Below are positions 8,898 through 17,629 of a DNA stretch of 64,000 nt, one piece after another. The number at the start of each line of letters is the position of its first letter. Positions within the stretch are counted from its first letter, which is position 1. The stretch lies in contig NZ_JAMXMY010000020.1 in assembly GCF_024055795.1 (NCBI RefSeq), positions 1 through 64,000 of the forward strand. Direction: 5' to 3'. The notes beneath the pieces are model-generated. The model was given only the letters and a program-made list of their open reading frames with translations, was not told the origin of the DNA and searched no databases. A program made the position numbers and the translations under genes. Source of the stretch: Actinoallomurus purpureus (GTDB lineage Bacteria > Actinomycetota > Actinomycetes > Streptosporangiales > Streptosporangiaceae).

Positions 8898-10334
8898 ATG
8901 AGCGGATCATGGCCTCGACGGCGTTTCCTCGAGGCGAGCGGCGCGGCCGTCGGCGGCGGGCTGGTGGCCGCCGCGCTCGGCGGGCCCGCGCTCGCCGCAC
9001 CGGCCCTCGGCGCGGCCGACCCCTGGCGGACGGCCGACCGGATCCGCCGGCGGGTGCGCGCCCCGCGGTTCCCGCACCGCACCCTGCGGATCACCGACTT
9101 CGGCGCGAAGGGCGACGGGACCACCGACTGCACGCGGGCGTTCGAGGCGGCGATCAGCACCTGCGCGCGCCGCGGCGGCGGCCACGTCGTCGTCCCGCCC
9201 GGCCGCTACCTGACCGGGCCGATCAGGCTGCGCAGCCACGTCGACCTGCACGTGAGCGAGGGCGCGACGATCGCGTTCAGCACCGACCCGGCGAAGTACC
9301 CGCCCGTGTACACCCGCTGGCAGGGCATCGAGTGCTACAACTACTCGCCCTTCATCTACGCCTACGGCGCCCGGAACATCGCGATCTCCGGAACGGGCAC
9401 GCTCGACGGGCAGGCCGGCAACACCGCCTGGTGGCCGTGGTCCGGCAGCACGACGTACGGCTGGAAGCCCGGCGACCCGCAGCAGGGCCCGGACTGGACG
9501 CTCCTGCAGCAGTGGGCCGACCAGGGCGTCCCCGTACGCGAGCGCGTCCTCGGGGCCGGGCACTACCTGCGCCCGAACATGATCCAGCCGTACCGCTGCG
9601 AGAATGTCCTGATCGAGGGTGTCACCATCGTGAACTCCCCGATGTGGGAGATCCACCCGGTCCTGTCGCGGAACATCCTCGTCCGTGACATCACGGTCGA
9701 CAGCCACGGTCCCAACAACGACGGCTGCGACCCCGAGTCCTGCACCGACGTCGTCATCACCGGCAGCACGTTCGACACCGGCGACGACTGCATCGCGATC
9801 AAAGCGGGCCGCAACGCCGACGGCCGCCGCGTGAACGTCCCCAGCCGGAACATCCTCGTCGAGGACTGTGAGTTCCGCGACGGCCACGGCGGCGTGACCA
9901 TCGGCAGCGAGATGACCGGCGGCGTCAGCGCGGTCTTCGCCCGGAACCTGCGCATGAACAGCCCGAACCTCAACAGCTGCCTGCGCCTGAAGACCAACTC
10001 CATGCGCGGCGGCCACATCCACGACGTCCACATGAAGGACGTCGAGGTCGGCCAGCTGGCCGTCGCCGCCATCCAGATCGACTTCTACTACGACGAGGGG
10101 CCCGGCCACCCGTACAACCCGTCCGTCAGCGGCATCCACGTCGAGAACCTGCACGTCGGAACCACGAAGTACGTGCTGGACACGCGCGGCTACCCCGACG
10201 ACCCGATCAAGGACGTCACTCTGACGCACTGCCGGTTCGACAAGGCCACCGCGGCCGACGTCGTGGAGAACGTCGAAGGACTCGTCCTCACCGACGTCAC
10301 CGTGAACGGCTCCCCGGCCGGCGCGCACGCGTAG
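8898..10334 (+). CDS. Secreted GH28 polygalacturonase
   Basis: A 478-residue pectinase. All four GH28 active-site blocks are visible: NND in GPNNDGCDP, DD in TGDDCIAIK, GHG in DGHGGVTIG, and RLK in CLRLKTN. The N-terminus has a Tat signal (PRRRFLEASGAAVGGG), so export is probably in folded form. The ATG at 8898 is preferred because GGAGG lies just upstream; an in-frame ATG at 8874 overlaps the previous stop but lacks spacing for that site. It is the last gene of the operon and would release galacturonate or oligogalacturonides after demethylation by the CE8 enzyme. The strong hairpin at 10368-10402 follows. Confidence 0.92.
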   Translation: MSGSWPRRRFLEASGAAVGGGLVAAALGGPALAAPALGAADPWRTADRIRRRVRAPRFPHRTLRITDFGAKGDGTTDCTRAFEAAISTCARRGGGHVVVPPGRYLTGPIRLRSHVDLHVSEGATIAFSTDPAKYPPVYTRWQGIECYNYSPFIYAYGARNIAISGTGTLDGQAGNTAWWPWSGSTTYGWKPGDPQQGPDWTLLQQWADQGVPVRERVLGAGHYLRPNMIQPYRCENVLIEGVTIVNSPMWEIHPVLSRNILVRDITVDSHGPNNDGCDPESCTDVVITGSTFDTGDDCIAIKAGRNADGRRVNVPSRNILVEDCEFRDGHGGVTIGSEMTGGVSAVFARNLRMNSPNLNSCLRLKTNSMRGGHIHDVHMKDVEVGQLAVAAIQIDFYYDEGPGHPYNPSVSGIHVENLHVGTTKYVLDTRGYPDDPIKDVTLTHCRFDKATAADVVENVEGLVLTDVTVNGSPAGAHA

Positions 10335-10367
10335 GTTTCCGGGCCCGTCGCCGTTCCTACGCCTCGG

Positions 10368-10402
10368 CCATGCGAACGGTTATCTCATAACCGTTCGCAT
10401 GG
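10368..10402. terminator. Bidirectional hairpin between convergent genes
   Basis: A perfect inverted repeat has 16-base arms (CCATGCGAACGGTTAT and its complement) and a 3-base loop. It lies between the stop of the polygalacturonase and the stop of the convergent methyltransferase. No T-tract follows on either side, which is common for actinobacterial terminators. Confidence 0.75.
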
Positions 10403-10466
10403 TCGAGGCAGACGCTTGCGATCCGCTCTCGAGTCAGGTCCGATACGGCACAGGGCGCCGACGGTC

Positions 10467-11306
10467 TCATCGGCCGAAGCGGACGGTCATGATGGGGAGG
10501 CCGGTGACGCCCAGTGCGCGTACCGCGCGGAAGCGGTTCAGCAGCGGGAACACGGCGCCGTACAGCGGTCCGCGGCCGCGCGGGGCGCGCAGGTCGCGTA
10601 GTTCGGTGACGTTGGGGAGCGCCCGGATCCTGGCCTTCTCGGCCCCGTCGACCGCCCAGGGCATCGGGGGTGCCTGGTAGCCCTGAGCCGTCTTCATCCG
10701 GCCGTCGAGGGTGCGCCGGCTGAACCACGGCGGCACGCCGTCGAACACCATGGTGACGCCGGGGAACCGCTCCGCGCAGCCGGCGATGAGCCGATGGACC
10801 TGGTCGGGCTCGAAGTACATGAGGAGGCCCTGGGCGGACAGGAGCAGGCCCTCGGCGGGGTCCACGTGCCGCATCCACTCCTCGTCCAGCGCCGAGCAGG
10901 CAAGGGTCCGCCGGCGGGGCGGGTCGTCGGGGAGCAGGCGCGCGCGCAGTTCGACGGTCTCGGGAAGGTCGACGGTGAGCCAGCGGACGCGGCCGTTGTC
11001 GACCCGCCAGAACTGCGTCTCCAGCCCCTCGCCGAGCGCGACCACCTGCCCGTCGGGATGCTCGGTCAGGAAACACCGGACCTCCTGGTCGAAGCAGCGG
11101 GCGCGCAGGGCCTGCCACTGGCCGAGACTCCCCTGGCCGAAGCGATCCGCGAAGGGGTAGTCGAGGGAGTCGACGAGATCGATCGCCTTGGGATCGTGGA
11201 GGACCGCGTCCGGCCGCCTGGCCTCGGTCGCGCGCTGGTAGAGGTTCCACAGCAGCGTCTCGGGCACGCCGTCGAGGTCGACTCTCGACTTCTCACGATC
11301 GGGCAT
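10467..11306 (-). CDS. Class I SAM-dependent O-methyltransferase (LCM/TcmP-like)
   Basis: A 279-residue methyltransferase of the leucine-carboxyl-methyltransferase-like group, which includes polyketide O-methyltransferases such as TcmP. The SAM-binding strand reads VVALGEGLETQFWRV, followed by WLTVDLPET and, after the fold's middle, SAQGLLMYFE. The ATG at 11306 is preceded by GGGAGGG; upstream frame extension is unlikely. It stands alone between the pectin operon and a tRNA gene, so the substrate cannot be guessed. No polyketide genes are nearby. Confidence 0.8.
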   Translation of the reverse strand: MPDREKSRVDLDGVPETLLWNLYQRATEARRPDAVLHDPKAIDLVDSLDYPFADRFGQGSLGQWQALRARCFDQEVRCFLTEHPDGQVVALGEGLETQFWRVDNGRVRWLTVDLPETVELRARLLPDDPPRRRTLACSALDEEWMRHVDPAEGLLLSAQGLLMYFEPDQVHRLIAGCAERFPGVTMVFDGVPPWFSRRTLDGRMKTAQGYQAPPMPWAVDGAEKARIRALPNVTELRDLRAPRGRGPLYGAVFPLLNRFRAVRALGVTGLPIMTVRFGR

Positions 11307-11520
11307 CCGCCCTCCCTGTTTCGGCGTGGTCGCACGCGGGTGAGTTCGGCGCATGTGCGGGCCGCCCGGAATGACGCACCCCGGCACCGGTCGGTTCCGG
11401 ATGCCGGGGTGCGTGGTGACGGCACGACCGCGCCGTGCGAGAGCCTGCGGTCCTCAATTCACCGGCCGCGAATAGGGACCGCAGACCTAATCACGGAGAA
11501 TGGTCGATGCGACATATGCA

Positions 11521-11552
11521 AAGAGGCCCGGAGATTAATCTCCGGGCCTCTT
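11521..11552 (-). terminator. Terminator of the first tRNA-fMet gene
   Basis: A perfect 32-base palindrome has 16-base arms (AAGAGGCCCGGAGATT and complement). It begins three bases past the tRNA CCA end and is followed on the minus strand by a short T run. The second tRNA copy has an almost identical hairpin at 12554-12586. Confidence 0.85.
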
Positions 11553-11554
11553 AC

Positions 11555-11631
11555 TGGTAGCGGGGGCAGGATTTGAACCTGCGACCTCTGGGTTATGAGC
11601 CCAGCGAGCTACCGAGCTGCTCCACCCCGCG
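11555..11631 (-). tRNA. Initiator tRNA-fMet (CAT)
   Basis: A 77-base gene with encoded CCA. The anticodon loop CTCATAA gives CAU; three G-C pairs in the anticodon stem (GGG/CCC) and an unpaired C1-U72 end mark it as initiator rather than elongator tRNA. The T loop reads GTTCAAATC. Sequence is identical to the copy at 12591-12667. Confidence 0.95.
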
Positions 11632-11642
11632 GCGATGTCTTA

Positions 11643-11671
11643 ACTCTATGGGGCCCACGGTCCACGTGCAA
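11643..11671 (-). promoter_or_regulatory. Promoter of tRNA-fMet copy 1
   Basis: On the minus strand, TTGCAC (11666-11671), 17 bases, TAGAGT (11643-11648). The same promoter is repeated upstream of the second tRNA gene, so about 40 bases of upstream DNA are shared. Confidence 0.75.
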
Positions 11672-12001
11672 ATCGATACGCCCGCCGCCCGGCGCGGCCG
11701 GGCATCCATCATGCCTGCCACCTGCGGCGATGCCGAAACGAACGGTCGCCGACGGTCGGCTCCAGCGGCGGCCGGGGGGAGGGAGACAGCGGGAGACCCC
11801 GGCGTGGCGGCCCCCCGGGGGGTGCGGATGGACGGGTTCGCCAGGGGGAGCCGGAATGGGCGCCTGCCTGCGGGAACATTCGCAGGGCAGAGCGCCGACC
11901 GACCGCCCTGCCGACCTTATTCCAGCAAAACCTCAAAAATCATACAAAGGCGGCTGAACAAAACCCTAATATGAGCCCTTCGCCAATCGAAGGAATGCTC
12001 C
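11672..12001. other. Intergenic region upstream of the secreted-protein gene
   Basis: The 330 bases between the first tRNA promoter and the secreted-protein gene hold no gene I can support. Positions 11920-11975 are distinctly A+T-rich and contain a TAATAT hexamer at 11967-11972 that could be a -10 element, but no good -35 stands at the right distance. Confidence 0.4.
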
Positions 12002-12493
12002 GTGAAACTTGCCCTGCGCATATTGGCCGCCGGTAGCCTCGCCGCGGCGTTGGTCGGGACGATGAACGGCGCCGCCGACGCGTCGACGTCCGACTCCACC
12101 GTCACCGCCACCGCCACCCGCGCGGCCGGACCCGGGCAGCCGCCCGTCGCGATCACCTGCAAGATCACGACGCACCTCCCCTCCTACGCGTACGCGGCCG
12201 GCCGACGCGTGGTGAAAGTCACCGCCGACATCGAGTGCAACAAGAGCGTGAAGGGCCTGACCCTCCGGGTGAGCCTCTACAAGAACAATGTGCTGTACAA
12301 GAGAAGATCCTCGCGGCAGAACGCCGGCGAGAGCAGCATCAGCCAGAGCGCCGCGCGGCGTTGCATCAAGAACCGGCACTACTTCGGTCGGGCCACCGGG
12401 ACCATCACCTTCCCGCCCCATTACAACCCGCAAAAGAGGACCATCACCAGCAAGAGCGGGGACGCCTCGATCGCGGCCTGCAAGAAGAAGTGA
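12002..12493 (+). CDS. Small secreted four-cysteine protein, function unknown
   Basis: A 163-residue protein that I do not recognise. The GTG start follows a GAAGGA-like site. Residues 1-28 form a Sec signal peptide (MKLALRILAAGSLAAALVG, then ADA-S). The mature part is basic and has four cysteines (in ITCKIT, IECNKS, RRCIKN and AACKKK) that could form two disulfides, with beta-strand-like alternation between. It lies between two identical tRNA-fMet genes on the other strand. The A+T-rich stretch at 11920-11975 upstream probably holds its promoter. An extracellular role is all that can be inferred. Confidence 0.7.
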   Translation: MKLALRILAAGSLAAALVGTMNGAADASTSDSTVTATATRAAGPGQPPVAITCKITTHLPSYAYAAGRRVVKVTADIECNKSVKGLTLRVSLYKNNVLYKRRSSRQNAGESSISQSAARRCIKNRHYFGRATGTITFPPHYNPQKRTITSKSGDASIAACKKK

Positions 12494-12553
12494 CGCGGTC
12501 AGCCGAGCGGATCGGGCAGCGCGGCCGGTGGAGGCACAAGGGGATCAATGAGC

Positions 12554-12586
12554 AAGAGGCCCGGAGGATGATCCTCCGGGCCTCTT
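12554..12586 (-). terminator. Terminator of the second tRNA-fMet gene
   Basis: A hairpin with 16-base arms (AAGAGGCCCGGAGGAT and complement) around a single central base, just downstream of the tRNA on the minus strand. It differs from the first copy's hairpin by paired changes in the upper stem, which preserves base pairing. Confidence 0.85.
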
Positions 12587-12590
12587 GACC

Positions 12591-12667
12591 TGGTAGCGGG
12601 GGCAGGATTTGAACCTGCGACCTCTGGGTTATGAGCCCAGCGAGCTACCGAGCTGCTCCACCCCGCG
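12591..12667 (-). tRNA. Initiator tRNA-fMet (CAT), second copy
   Basis: Identical over all 77 bases to the gene at 11555-11631, with the same CAU anticodon, GGG/CCC anticodon stem and C1-U72 mismatch. Identity continues through the promoter with two or three base changes. The pair looks like a recent duplication or one kept identical by gene conversion. Confidence 0.95.
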
Positions 12668-12678
12668 GCGATGCCCTA

Positions 12679-12707
12679 ACTCTATGGGGCCCACGGTCCA
12701 CGTGCAA
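12679..12707 (-). promoter_or_regulatory. Promoter of tRNA-fMet copy 2
   Basis: TTGCAC (12702-12707), 17 bases, TAGAGT (12679-12684) on the minus strand, the same as for copy 1. Confidence 0.75.
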
Positions 12708-12771
12708 ATCGACGGCCCTCACGGGCCGTTTCCCAGGTCCGTCCGCCCGTGTCGGTCTCCCCGCGTCCGTT

Positions 12772-15693
12772 TCATCGCGTCGGCTTCGGTGTCGGTGCGG
12801 GGGCCGCGGGCGGGGTGGTCGCGCCCGACGGCTTCGGCGTCGCGGGCGTCGTCGGCCCCGGCCGCACGCCGCTCTGTTTCTGCAGCCTGGCCAGCTCGTC
12901 CAGCGCGGCCTTCAGCCGCTTCTGCGCCTCGCCGTACGCCGTCCAGTCGTTGTTCTTGGTCAGGGCGTTCTGGGCGTCGGTGTACGCCCGGTTGGCCGCC
13001 TCGATCGCCGCGCGGATGTCCGCATTGGCCTGCAGCGGCGGGCCGGTCGATGCGGCCGCGCCACCGCCGAGCACCTGGCCCAGCGCGTCCTGCAGGGTCG
13101 CGCCGAAGCCGATGTCGTTGCCGTACGAGACGAGGACCCGTTTGAGGAGCGGATAGGCGCCGGCCCCGGAGTTGGCCTGCAGGTAGATGGGTTCGACGTA
13201 CAGGAAACCTCCGCCGAACGGCAGCGTGAGGAGGTTGCCGCTGACCGTCTTCGACCCGGGGCCGCGCAGCAGTGTCAGCTGCTGCGACACGGTCGGGTTG
13301 TTCTCGAAGGTGTTCTGCACCTGCTCCGGCCCGGGGGTCACCTGGCTGCGGGGCACTTGGAGGATGCGGATCTGCCCGTACGTCGGGCTCGTCGGCACGC
13401 TGTCGACGGCCATGAACGCGGTGAGGTTGGTGACCTTGCCCTTCGGGGTGAACGTCGAGGTCAGCGAGAATCCCGGCTCGTTCTGGCCGGGCATCTTGAC
13501 GCTCAGGTAGTAGGGGGGCTCGACGGTGCCCTGGGCGGTCGGGTCGTTGGGGATCTGCCAGAAGTCCCCGCCGCCGTAGAAGGCCTGCGGGTTCTGGACG
13601 TGGTAGCGGGCGAGGATGCGGCGCTGGACCTTGAACAGGTCCTCCGGGTACCGCAGGTGCGCCAGCAGGGTGCCCGGGATGGCCGAACGCGGTCGCACGG
13701 TGCCGGGGAAGGCCTTCATCCACGTCTGCAGCACCGGGTCGGTCGGGTCCCAGGCGTACAGGGTGACCGTGCCGTCGTACGCGTCGACCGTGGCCTTGAC
13801 CGAGTTGCGCATGTAGTTGACGCGGTCCCCGGCCTGCGCCGCGACCGACACGCGGCTCTCGGTGTTGGTGTCCCGTGTGGCGTCGGCCAGGCTCGTGCGC
13901 TCGGAGTAGGGGTAGTCGGCGGCCGTCGTGTAGCCGTCGACGATCCAGGTGATCCGCCCGTCGACGACCGCGGGGTAGGGGTTGCCGTCGACCTTCAGCC
14001 AGGGCGCGGCCTTCTGCACGCGCTCGCGCGGCGTGCGGTCGTACAGGATGCGCGACCTCGCGTTGATCGCCCCGGACAGCAGGAGGTTCTTCTCCTTGAA
14101 CCGCAGGGCGTACAGCGTCCGGTTGAACAGCGAGCCGATCGGGACGCCGCCCTTGCCGTCGTAGGCGTTGTTCGTCTGCCCGGTGGGGCTCTTGTCGTTC
14201 GGGTAGTCCAGTTCGCGCTGCGTGGTGCCGCCGACGATGGAGTAGCCGGGCGAGCGCTCGCCGAAGTAGACGCGCGGCTGGGTGATGTTCAGCGTCCCGG
14301 TCGGCGGGATGTCCTTCTCGGTGAACACCGGTGCGCCCTGGACGTCGACCTGGTTGCCGGGGGCGGCGACGAAGCCGTACCCGTGCGTGTAGAGGAGATG
14401 GCTGTTGATCCAGTTGACCTGTCCGGACGGTGGTCCCTCGATCTCCCGTACGGCGACGACGGTGTCGCGCAGGGCGCCGCCCTCGGCCGGGTACCGGTCG
14501 ATGTCCAGCGGGTTGGGGAACTTGTACCAGCCCTTGATCTGCTGGAGCTGCTGGTACGTCGGCGAGACGACGGCGGGGTCGAGGAGGCGGACGTTGGGGA
14601 GGGTCGCGGTCTCCTCCTTGGCCTGTTCCGGCGACAGCTTGGTGTTCGGCACGTAGTCGGTGACCCGGGTGCCCGCCACGCCGTACGCCTGCTGGGTGGC
14701 GACGATGTTGCGGCCGATGTACTTCGACTCCTTGTCGACCTCATTGGGCTTGACCTGGAAGGTCTGGATCAGCAGCGGATAGACGCCGCCGATGAGGATG
14801 GCCGACAGGACGAGCAGGCCGAACGCCATGCCGGGCAGCATGGCGCCCCGGCGCACGAGCGTGGCGAAGAACATCAGCGCGCAGATCAGCGCGATCACCG
14901 CGAGGATCGTCTTGGCGGGCAGCACCGCGTTGACGTCGGTGTACGACGGGCCGGTGACGACCCCTCGCTGGGAGCCCGCCAGGCCCCACCGGTCGAACCA
15001 GTAGGCGATGGCCTTCAGGAGCACGAAGACGCCGAACAGCACGGACAGGTGCGCACGCGCCGCCGAGCCGACCCGCTCCCCCGGCCCCTGGAGCCGCAGC
15101 CCGCCGTACAGGTAGTGCACGATCAGCGCCGCGACGAACGCCAGGATCACCGCCGCGAACAGGAAGCCGAGCACCAGCCGCAGCAGGGGATACGTGAAGA
15201 CGAAGAACGAGATGTCCTTGTGGAACTGCGGGTCCTTGACGTGGAACGGCCGGCGGTTCACGAACGCCAGCCAGGTGCGCCACCGTCCGGCCGCCGAGGA
15301 CCCCGCGAGCAGGCCCGCCAGCGTCAGCAGGCCGGCGACGATCCACCGGCGGTGCGGGTCCACCGCGGCGCGGTAGCGGTCGAGCCCCTGCTGCTCGACC
15401 GACACGGGCCGGAACGGGGGGCGCAGCCGGTAGGCGATCACGACGTTGACGCCCAGGATGAGGATCATCAGCACACCGGCGCACAGGAACAGCGTCACGC
15501 GCGTCGTGATCTGCTTGGTGTACACGGAGGAGAAGCCGACGGAGCGGTACCACAGCACGTCGGTCCAGATGGCGGTGAACGCGACGAAGAGCGCGACGAG
15601 GATCGCCAGAATCACGATCACGCGTACGAGCAACCGTGATCGGCCCACGCGGATCCGGCCGCCCAGGCCGGGGCTTCGGAAGGACACGGCCAC
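12772..15693 (-). CDS. UPF0182 family integral membrane protein
   Basis: A 973-residue conserved actinobacterial protein of unknown function. About seven hydrophobic segments lie in the first 330 residues, followed by a large extracytoplasmic domain (WINSHLLYTHGYG, PRVYFGERSPGYSIVGG) and a Pro/Thr-rich, low-complexity C-terminus. Length and domain order match the family. The GTG at 15693 gives a normal cytoplasmic N-terminus with several Arg before the first membrane segment. It is divergent from a PPA1309-family gene, the usual neighbour in actinobacteria. No biochemical role is established. Confidence 0.92.
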   Translation of the reverse strand: MAVSFRSPGLGGRIRVGRSRLLVRVIVILAILVALFVAFTAIWTDVLWYRSVGFSSVYTKQITTRVTLFLCAGVLMILILGVNVVIAYRLRPPFRPVSVEQQGLDRYRAAVDPHRRWIVAGLLTLAGLLAGSSAAGRWRTWLAFVNRRPFHVKDPQFHKDISFFVFTYPLLRLVLGFLFAAVILAFVAALIVHYLYGGLRLQGPGERVGSAARAHLSVLFGVFVLLKAIAYWFDRWGLAGSQRGVVTGPSYTDVNAVLPAKTILAVIALICALMFFATLVRRGAMLPGMAFGLLVLSAILIGGVYPLLIQTFQVKPNEVDKESKYIGRNIVATQQAYGVAGTRVTDYVPNTKLSPEQAKEETATLPNVRLLDPAVVSPTYQQLQQIKGWYKFPNPLDIDRYPAEGGALRDTVVAVREIEGPPSGQVNWINSHLLYTHGYGFVAAPGNQVDVQGAPVFTEKDIPPTGTLNITQPRVYFGERSPGYSIVGGTTQRELDYPNDKSPTGQTNNAYDGKGGVPIGSLFNRTLYALRFKEKNLLLSGAINARSRILYDRTPRERVQKAAPWLKVDGNPYPAVVDGRITWIVDGYTTAADYPYSERTSLADATRDTNTESRVSVAAQAGDRVNYMRNSVKATVDAYDGTVTLYAWDPTDPVLQTWMKAFPGTVRPRSAIPGTLLAHLRYPEDLFKVQRRILARYHVQNPQAFYGGGDFWQIPNDPTAQGTVEPPYYLSVKMPGQNEPGFSLTSTFTPKGKVTNLTAFMAVDSVPTSPTYGQIRILQVPRSQVTPGPEQVQNTFENNPTVSQQLTLLRGPGSKTVSGNLLTLPFGGGFLYVEPIYLQANSGAGAYPLLKRVLVSYGNDIGFGATLQDALGQVLGGGAAASTGPPLQANADIRAAIEAANRAYTDAQNALTKNNDWTAYGEAQKRLKAALDELARLQKQSGVRPGPTTPATPKPSGATTPPAAPAPTPKPTR

Positions 15694-15805
15694 TTCCCTT
15701 CGCCAGGTGTCTCTGAGGGCAACTTACCGAGACATGCCCGGGTTCCCACCACGGGCCGGGCACCTGTGGCCGAAAGGAGGCCGCGGGCGGTGAAAAAATG
15801 GGCGG

Positions 15806-16306
15806 ATGACCCGATTGGAAGAGGTCGTGCGCGATCTCGAACGGCATGCCGCCACCGCCGGCTGGGACGCCCCGCCCCGGCTGTACGCCCTGGTGGAGGC
15901 CCCAGAGCTGAACCGAAGCGAGCCGGAGCTCGCCCGGCAGCTCGGCGTCCCGGACGAGCCGGACGGCATCGCGGCCCTCGAACAGCCCGATCTGCCCCTC
16001 GACCGGCCGATCGAGGACGTCCTGCTCGGCATCGAATGGCCCGGCCAGGTCGCCGGCTGCGTACTGATCCTCGAACGCATCCTGCTGCCCGAGGACGCGG
16101 AGGAGGACGCGCCGGACGACGACCCGGTGACCTGGGCCGCCCGGCACCCCGGCCGCGAGGACGTACGGCTGGTGGTGGGCGTGCTGCGGGACGGCTCCCG
16201 TCACTCGGCCATGCGGCTGCGCGGTCACGACAGCGACGACGAAGTGCTGACCGGGCCCGAGCTGGTCCCCGGCCTCGCCGACGCCCTGGCCTCGACCCTT
16301 ACTTAG
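15806..16306 (+). CDS. PPA1309 family protein
   Basis: A 166-residue acidic soluble protein of a family conserved in actinobacteria and named after a Cutibacterium protein. The match is by overall pattern: RLYALVEAPEL near the start, LGIEWPGQVAGCVLILERI in the middle and RHSAMRLRGHD near the end. Function is unknown. The gene's 3' end overlaps the convergent PDZ protease gene by eight bases. The cluster UPF0182, PPA1309, PDZ-Lon protease is a standard actinobacterial order. Confidence 0.88.
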   Translation: MTRLEEVVRDLERHAATAGWDAPPRLYALVEAPELNRSEPELARQLGVPDEPDGIAALEQPDLPLDRPIEDVLLGIEWPGQVAGCVLILERILLPEDAEEDAPDDDPVTWAARHPGREDVRLVVGVLRDGSRHSAMRLRGHDSDDEVLTGPELVPGLADALASTLT

Positions 16307-17372
16307 CGGGACAGGAGGGGATGGCGCCCTGGCCGCCCTGGCCGGTCCGCAGGGCGGTCAGGGCCTGCAGGGCCCCGTGCATGGTGTCCACGCGGACCAG
16401 CCGCAGGCCCTTGGGCTTGGTGGCGACGGCGTCGGCGCAGTTCTGCGTCGGCGTGAGGAAGATGGTGGCTCCGGCGTTGCGCGCGGCGACCATCTTCTGC
16501 TGGATTCCCCCGATCGGCCCGACCTCGCCCTCGGGGGTCAGTGTCCCGGTGCCCGCGATGAACCGGCCACCGGTGATGTTCTCGGGCGTCAGCTTGTCGT
16601 AGATGCCGAGCGAGAACATCAGCCCGGCGCTGGGACCACCGACGTCACCGACGCTGATCTTGACAGTGACGGGGAACTGGTACTTCTCCTTGAGGATCAC
16701 GCCGACCACGGCCTTGCCCGCCTTGTCGCCCGTCTTGTCCGGGGAGACGATCGTCTTCACGGGCACCTGGGTGTCCTTGCCGTCCCGCCTGACCGTGAAG
16801 GTGACCGTGTCGCCGGGCTTACGCGCGGCGACCCCCGCGGTGATGCCGGACATGGCGGTGATCTTCTTGCCGTCGATCGCGGTGATCTGGTCGCCGGACC
16901 GGAGCCTGCCGTCCGCCGGCAGCCCCTTCTGGACGGAGTCGACCAGGACGGTCGTGGTGGTGGGCAGGTGCAGTTCCCGCATGGCGGCGGCCGTGGCGGA
17001 CTCCTGGGAGTTCGTCATCTCCTGGGTGTTCTCCTGCTCCACCTTCTTGGTGGAGACGTTCTTCGGGAAGATCGTCTCTTCGGGGACGACGGCGACGTCC
17101 GGGTCGAGCCAGCCGCGCAGCGCGGTGAACAGGTCGATGCGGTTGCCCGGACCGCCCTGGTAGGCCACCGTGACGAAGTTCAGGTGCCCCTCGGTCGGGT
17201 ATGTCTTGGCACCCGTGATCTGGATCAGCGGCGCCTTGCCGAGCCTGCCCAGCGTGTCCGTCGTCGGGCCGGGCCGGAGCGCGACATAGGGGACGGGCAT
17301 GAGCGCGGCGGCCAGCCCCAGCAGGAAGATGAAGAGGCTCGCGACGACCAGAGCGGCAGCACGGCGGGACAT
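16299..17372 (-). CDS. PDZ and Lon-type serine protease (YlbL-like), membrane anchored
   Basis: A 357-residue protein. One N-terminal membrane segment (about 8-30) anchors it with the bulk outside the membrane. A PDZ domain (about 130-210, LPADGRLRSGDQITAIDG) is followed by a Lon S16 catalytic domain with the Ser in DVGGPSAGLMF and the Lys in GGIQQKMVAAR, the expected Ser-Lys dyad. In Bacillus, YlbL relatives act in cell-division or stress proteolysis; the substrate here is unknown. The start at 17372 was chosen because it lies 10 bases after the upstream small gene and directly before the membrane segment. Confidence 0.9.
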   Translation of the reverse strand: MSRRAAALVVASLFIFLLGLAAALMPVPYVALRPGPTTDTLGRLGKAPLIQITGAKTYPTEGHLNFVTVAYQGGPGNRIDLFTALRGWLDPDVAVVPEETIFPKNVSTKKVEQENTQEMTNSQESATAAAMRELHLPTTTTVLVDSVQKGLPADGRLRSGDQITAIDGKKITAMSGITAGVAARKPGDTVTFTVRRDGKDTQVPVKTIVSPDKTGDKAGKAVVGVILKEKYQFPVTVKISVGDVGGPSAGLMFSLGIYDKLTPENITGGRFIAGTGTLTPEGEVGPIGGIQQKMVAARNAGATIFLTPTQNCADAVATKPKGLRLVRVDTMHGALQALTALRTGQGGQGAIPSCPAK

Positions 17373-17382
17373 GCCCGGAAGC

Positions 17383-17574
17383 CTACGCGGTCGATCGCGG
17401 CCGTCGTCGCCGGGTCTTCCCACGCGGCCGCTCCATGGCGTCGCGGAACCGCTGGAAGTGCTCGACCTCCTCGAACGACTTCCGCACGGACGGTCTGCGC
17501 CCCCGCAGGGTCATCAGCGCCCCCGTCAGCAGAGCCACGGCCACCGGGATGGCCCACCACGCCAGAATGGACAT
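17383..17574 (-). CDS. Small membrane protein with basic tail
   Basis: A 63-residue protein: one transmembrane helix (WWAIPVAVALLTGALMTL) followed by a strongly basic cytoplasmic tail (EEVEHFQRFRDAMERPRGK). The ATG at 17574 was chosen for its GAGGTGA ribosome site; the longer frame upstream has no coding character. It is cotranscribed with the PDZ protease 10 bases downstream. The family is conserved in actinobacteria as a hypothetical protein. A partner role with the protease is inference. Confidence 0.75.
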   Translation of the reverse strand: MSILAWWAIPVAVALLTGALMTLRGRRPSVRKSFEEVEHFQRFRDAMERPRGKTRRRRPRSTA

Positions 17575-17629
17575 GCGCGTCACCTCGGTACGAAGCGTTG
17601 TACCCAGGGTAACCTGCACGCTCCGCAGG

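Noticed and set aside
10368-10402. Perfect palindrome as a mobile-element end
   Set aside because: There is no partner copy, no transposase and no target duplication; a terminator between convergent genes explains it.
10467-11306. Methyltransferase as part of a polyketide cluster
   Set aside because: No biosynthetic genes lie on either side; its neighbours are a pectinase and a tRNA gene.
12002-12493. Secreted protein as a lanthipeptide or RiPP precursor
   Set aside because: It has a normal Sec signal peptide, is too long for a typical precursor, and no modification enzyme is nearby.
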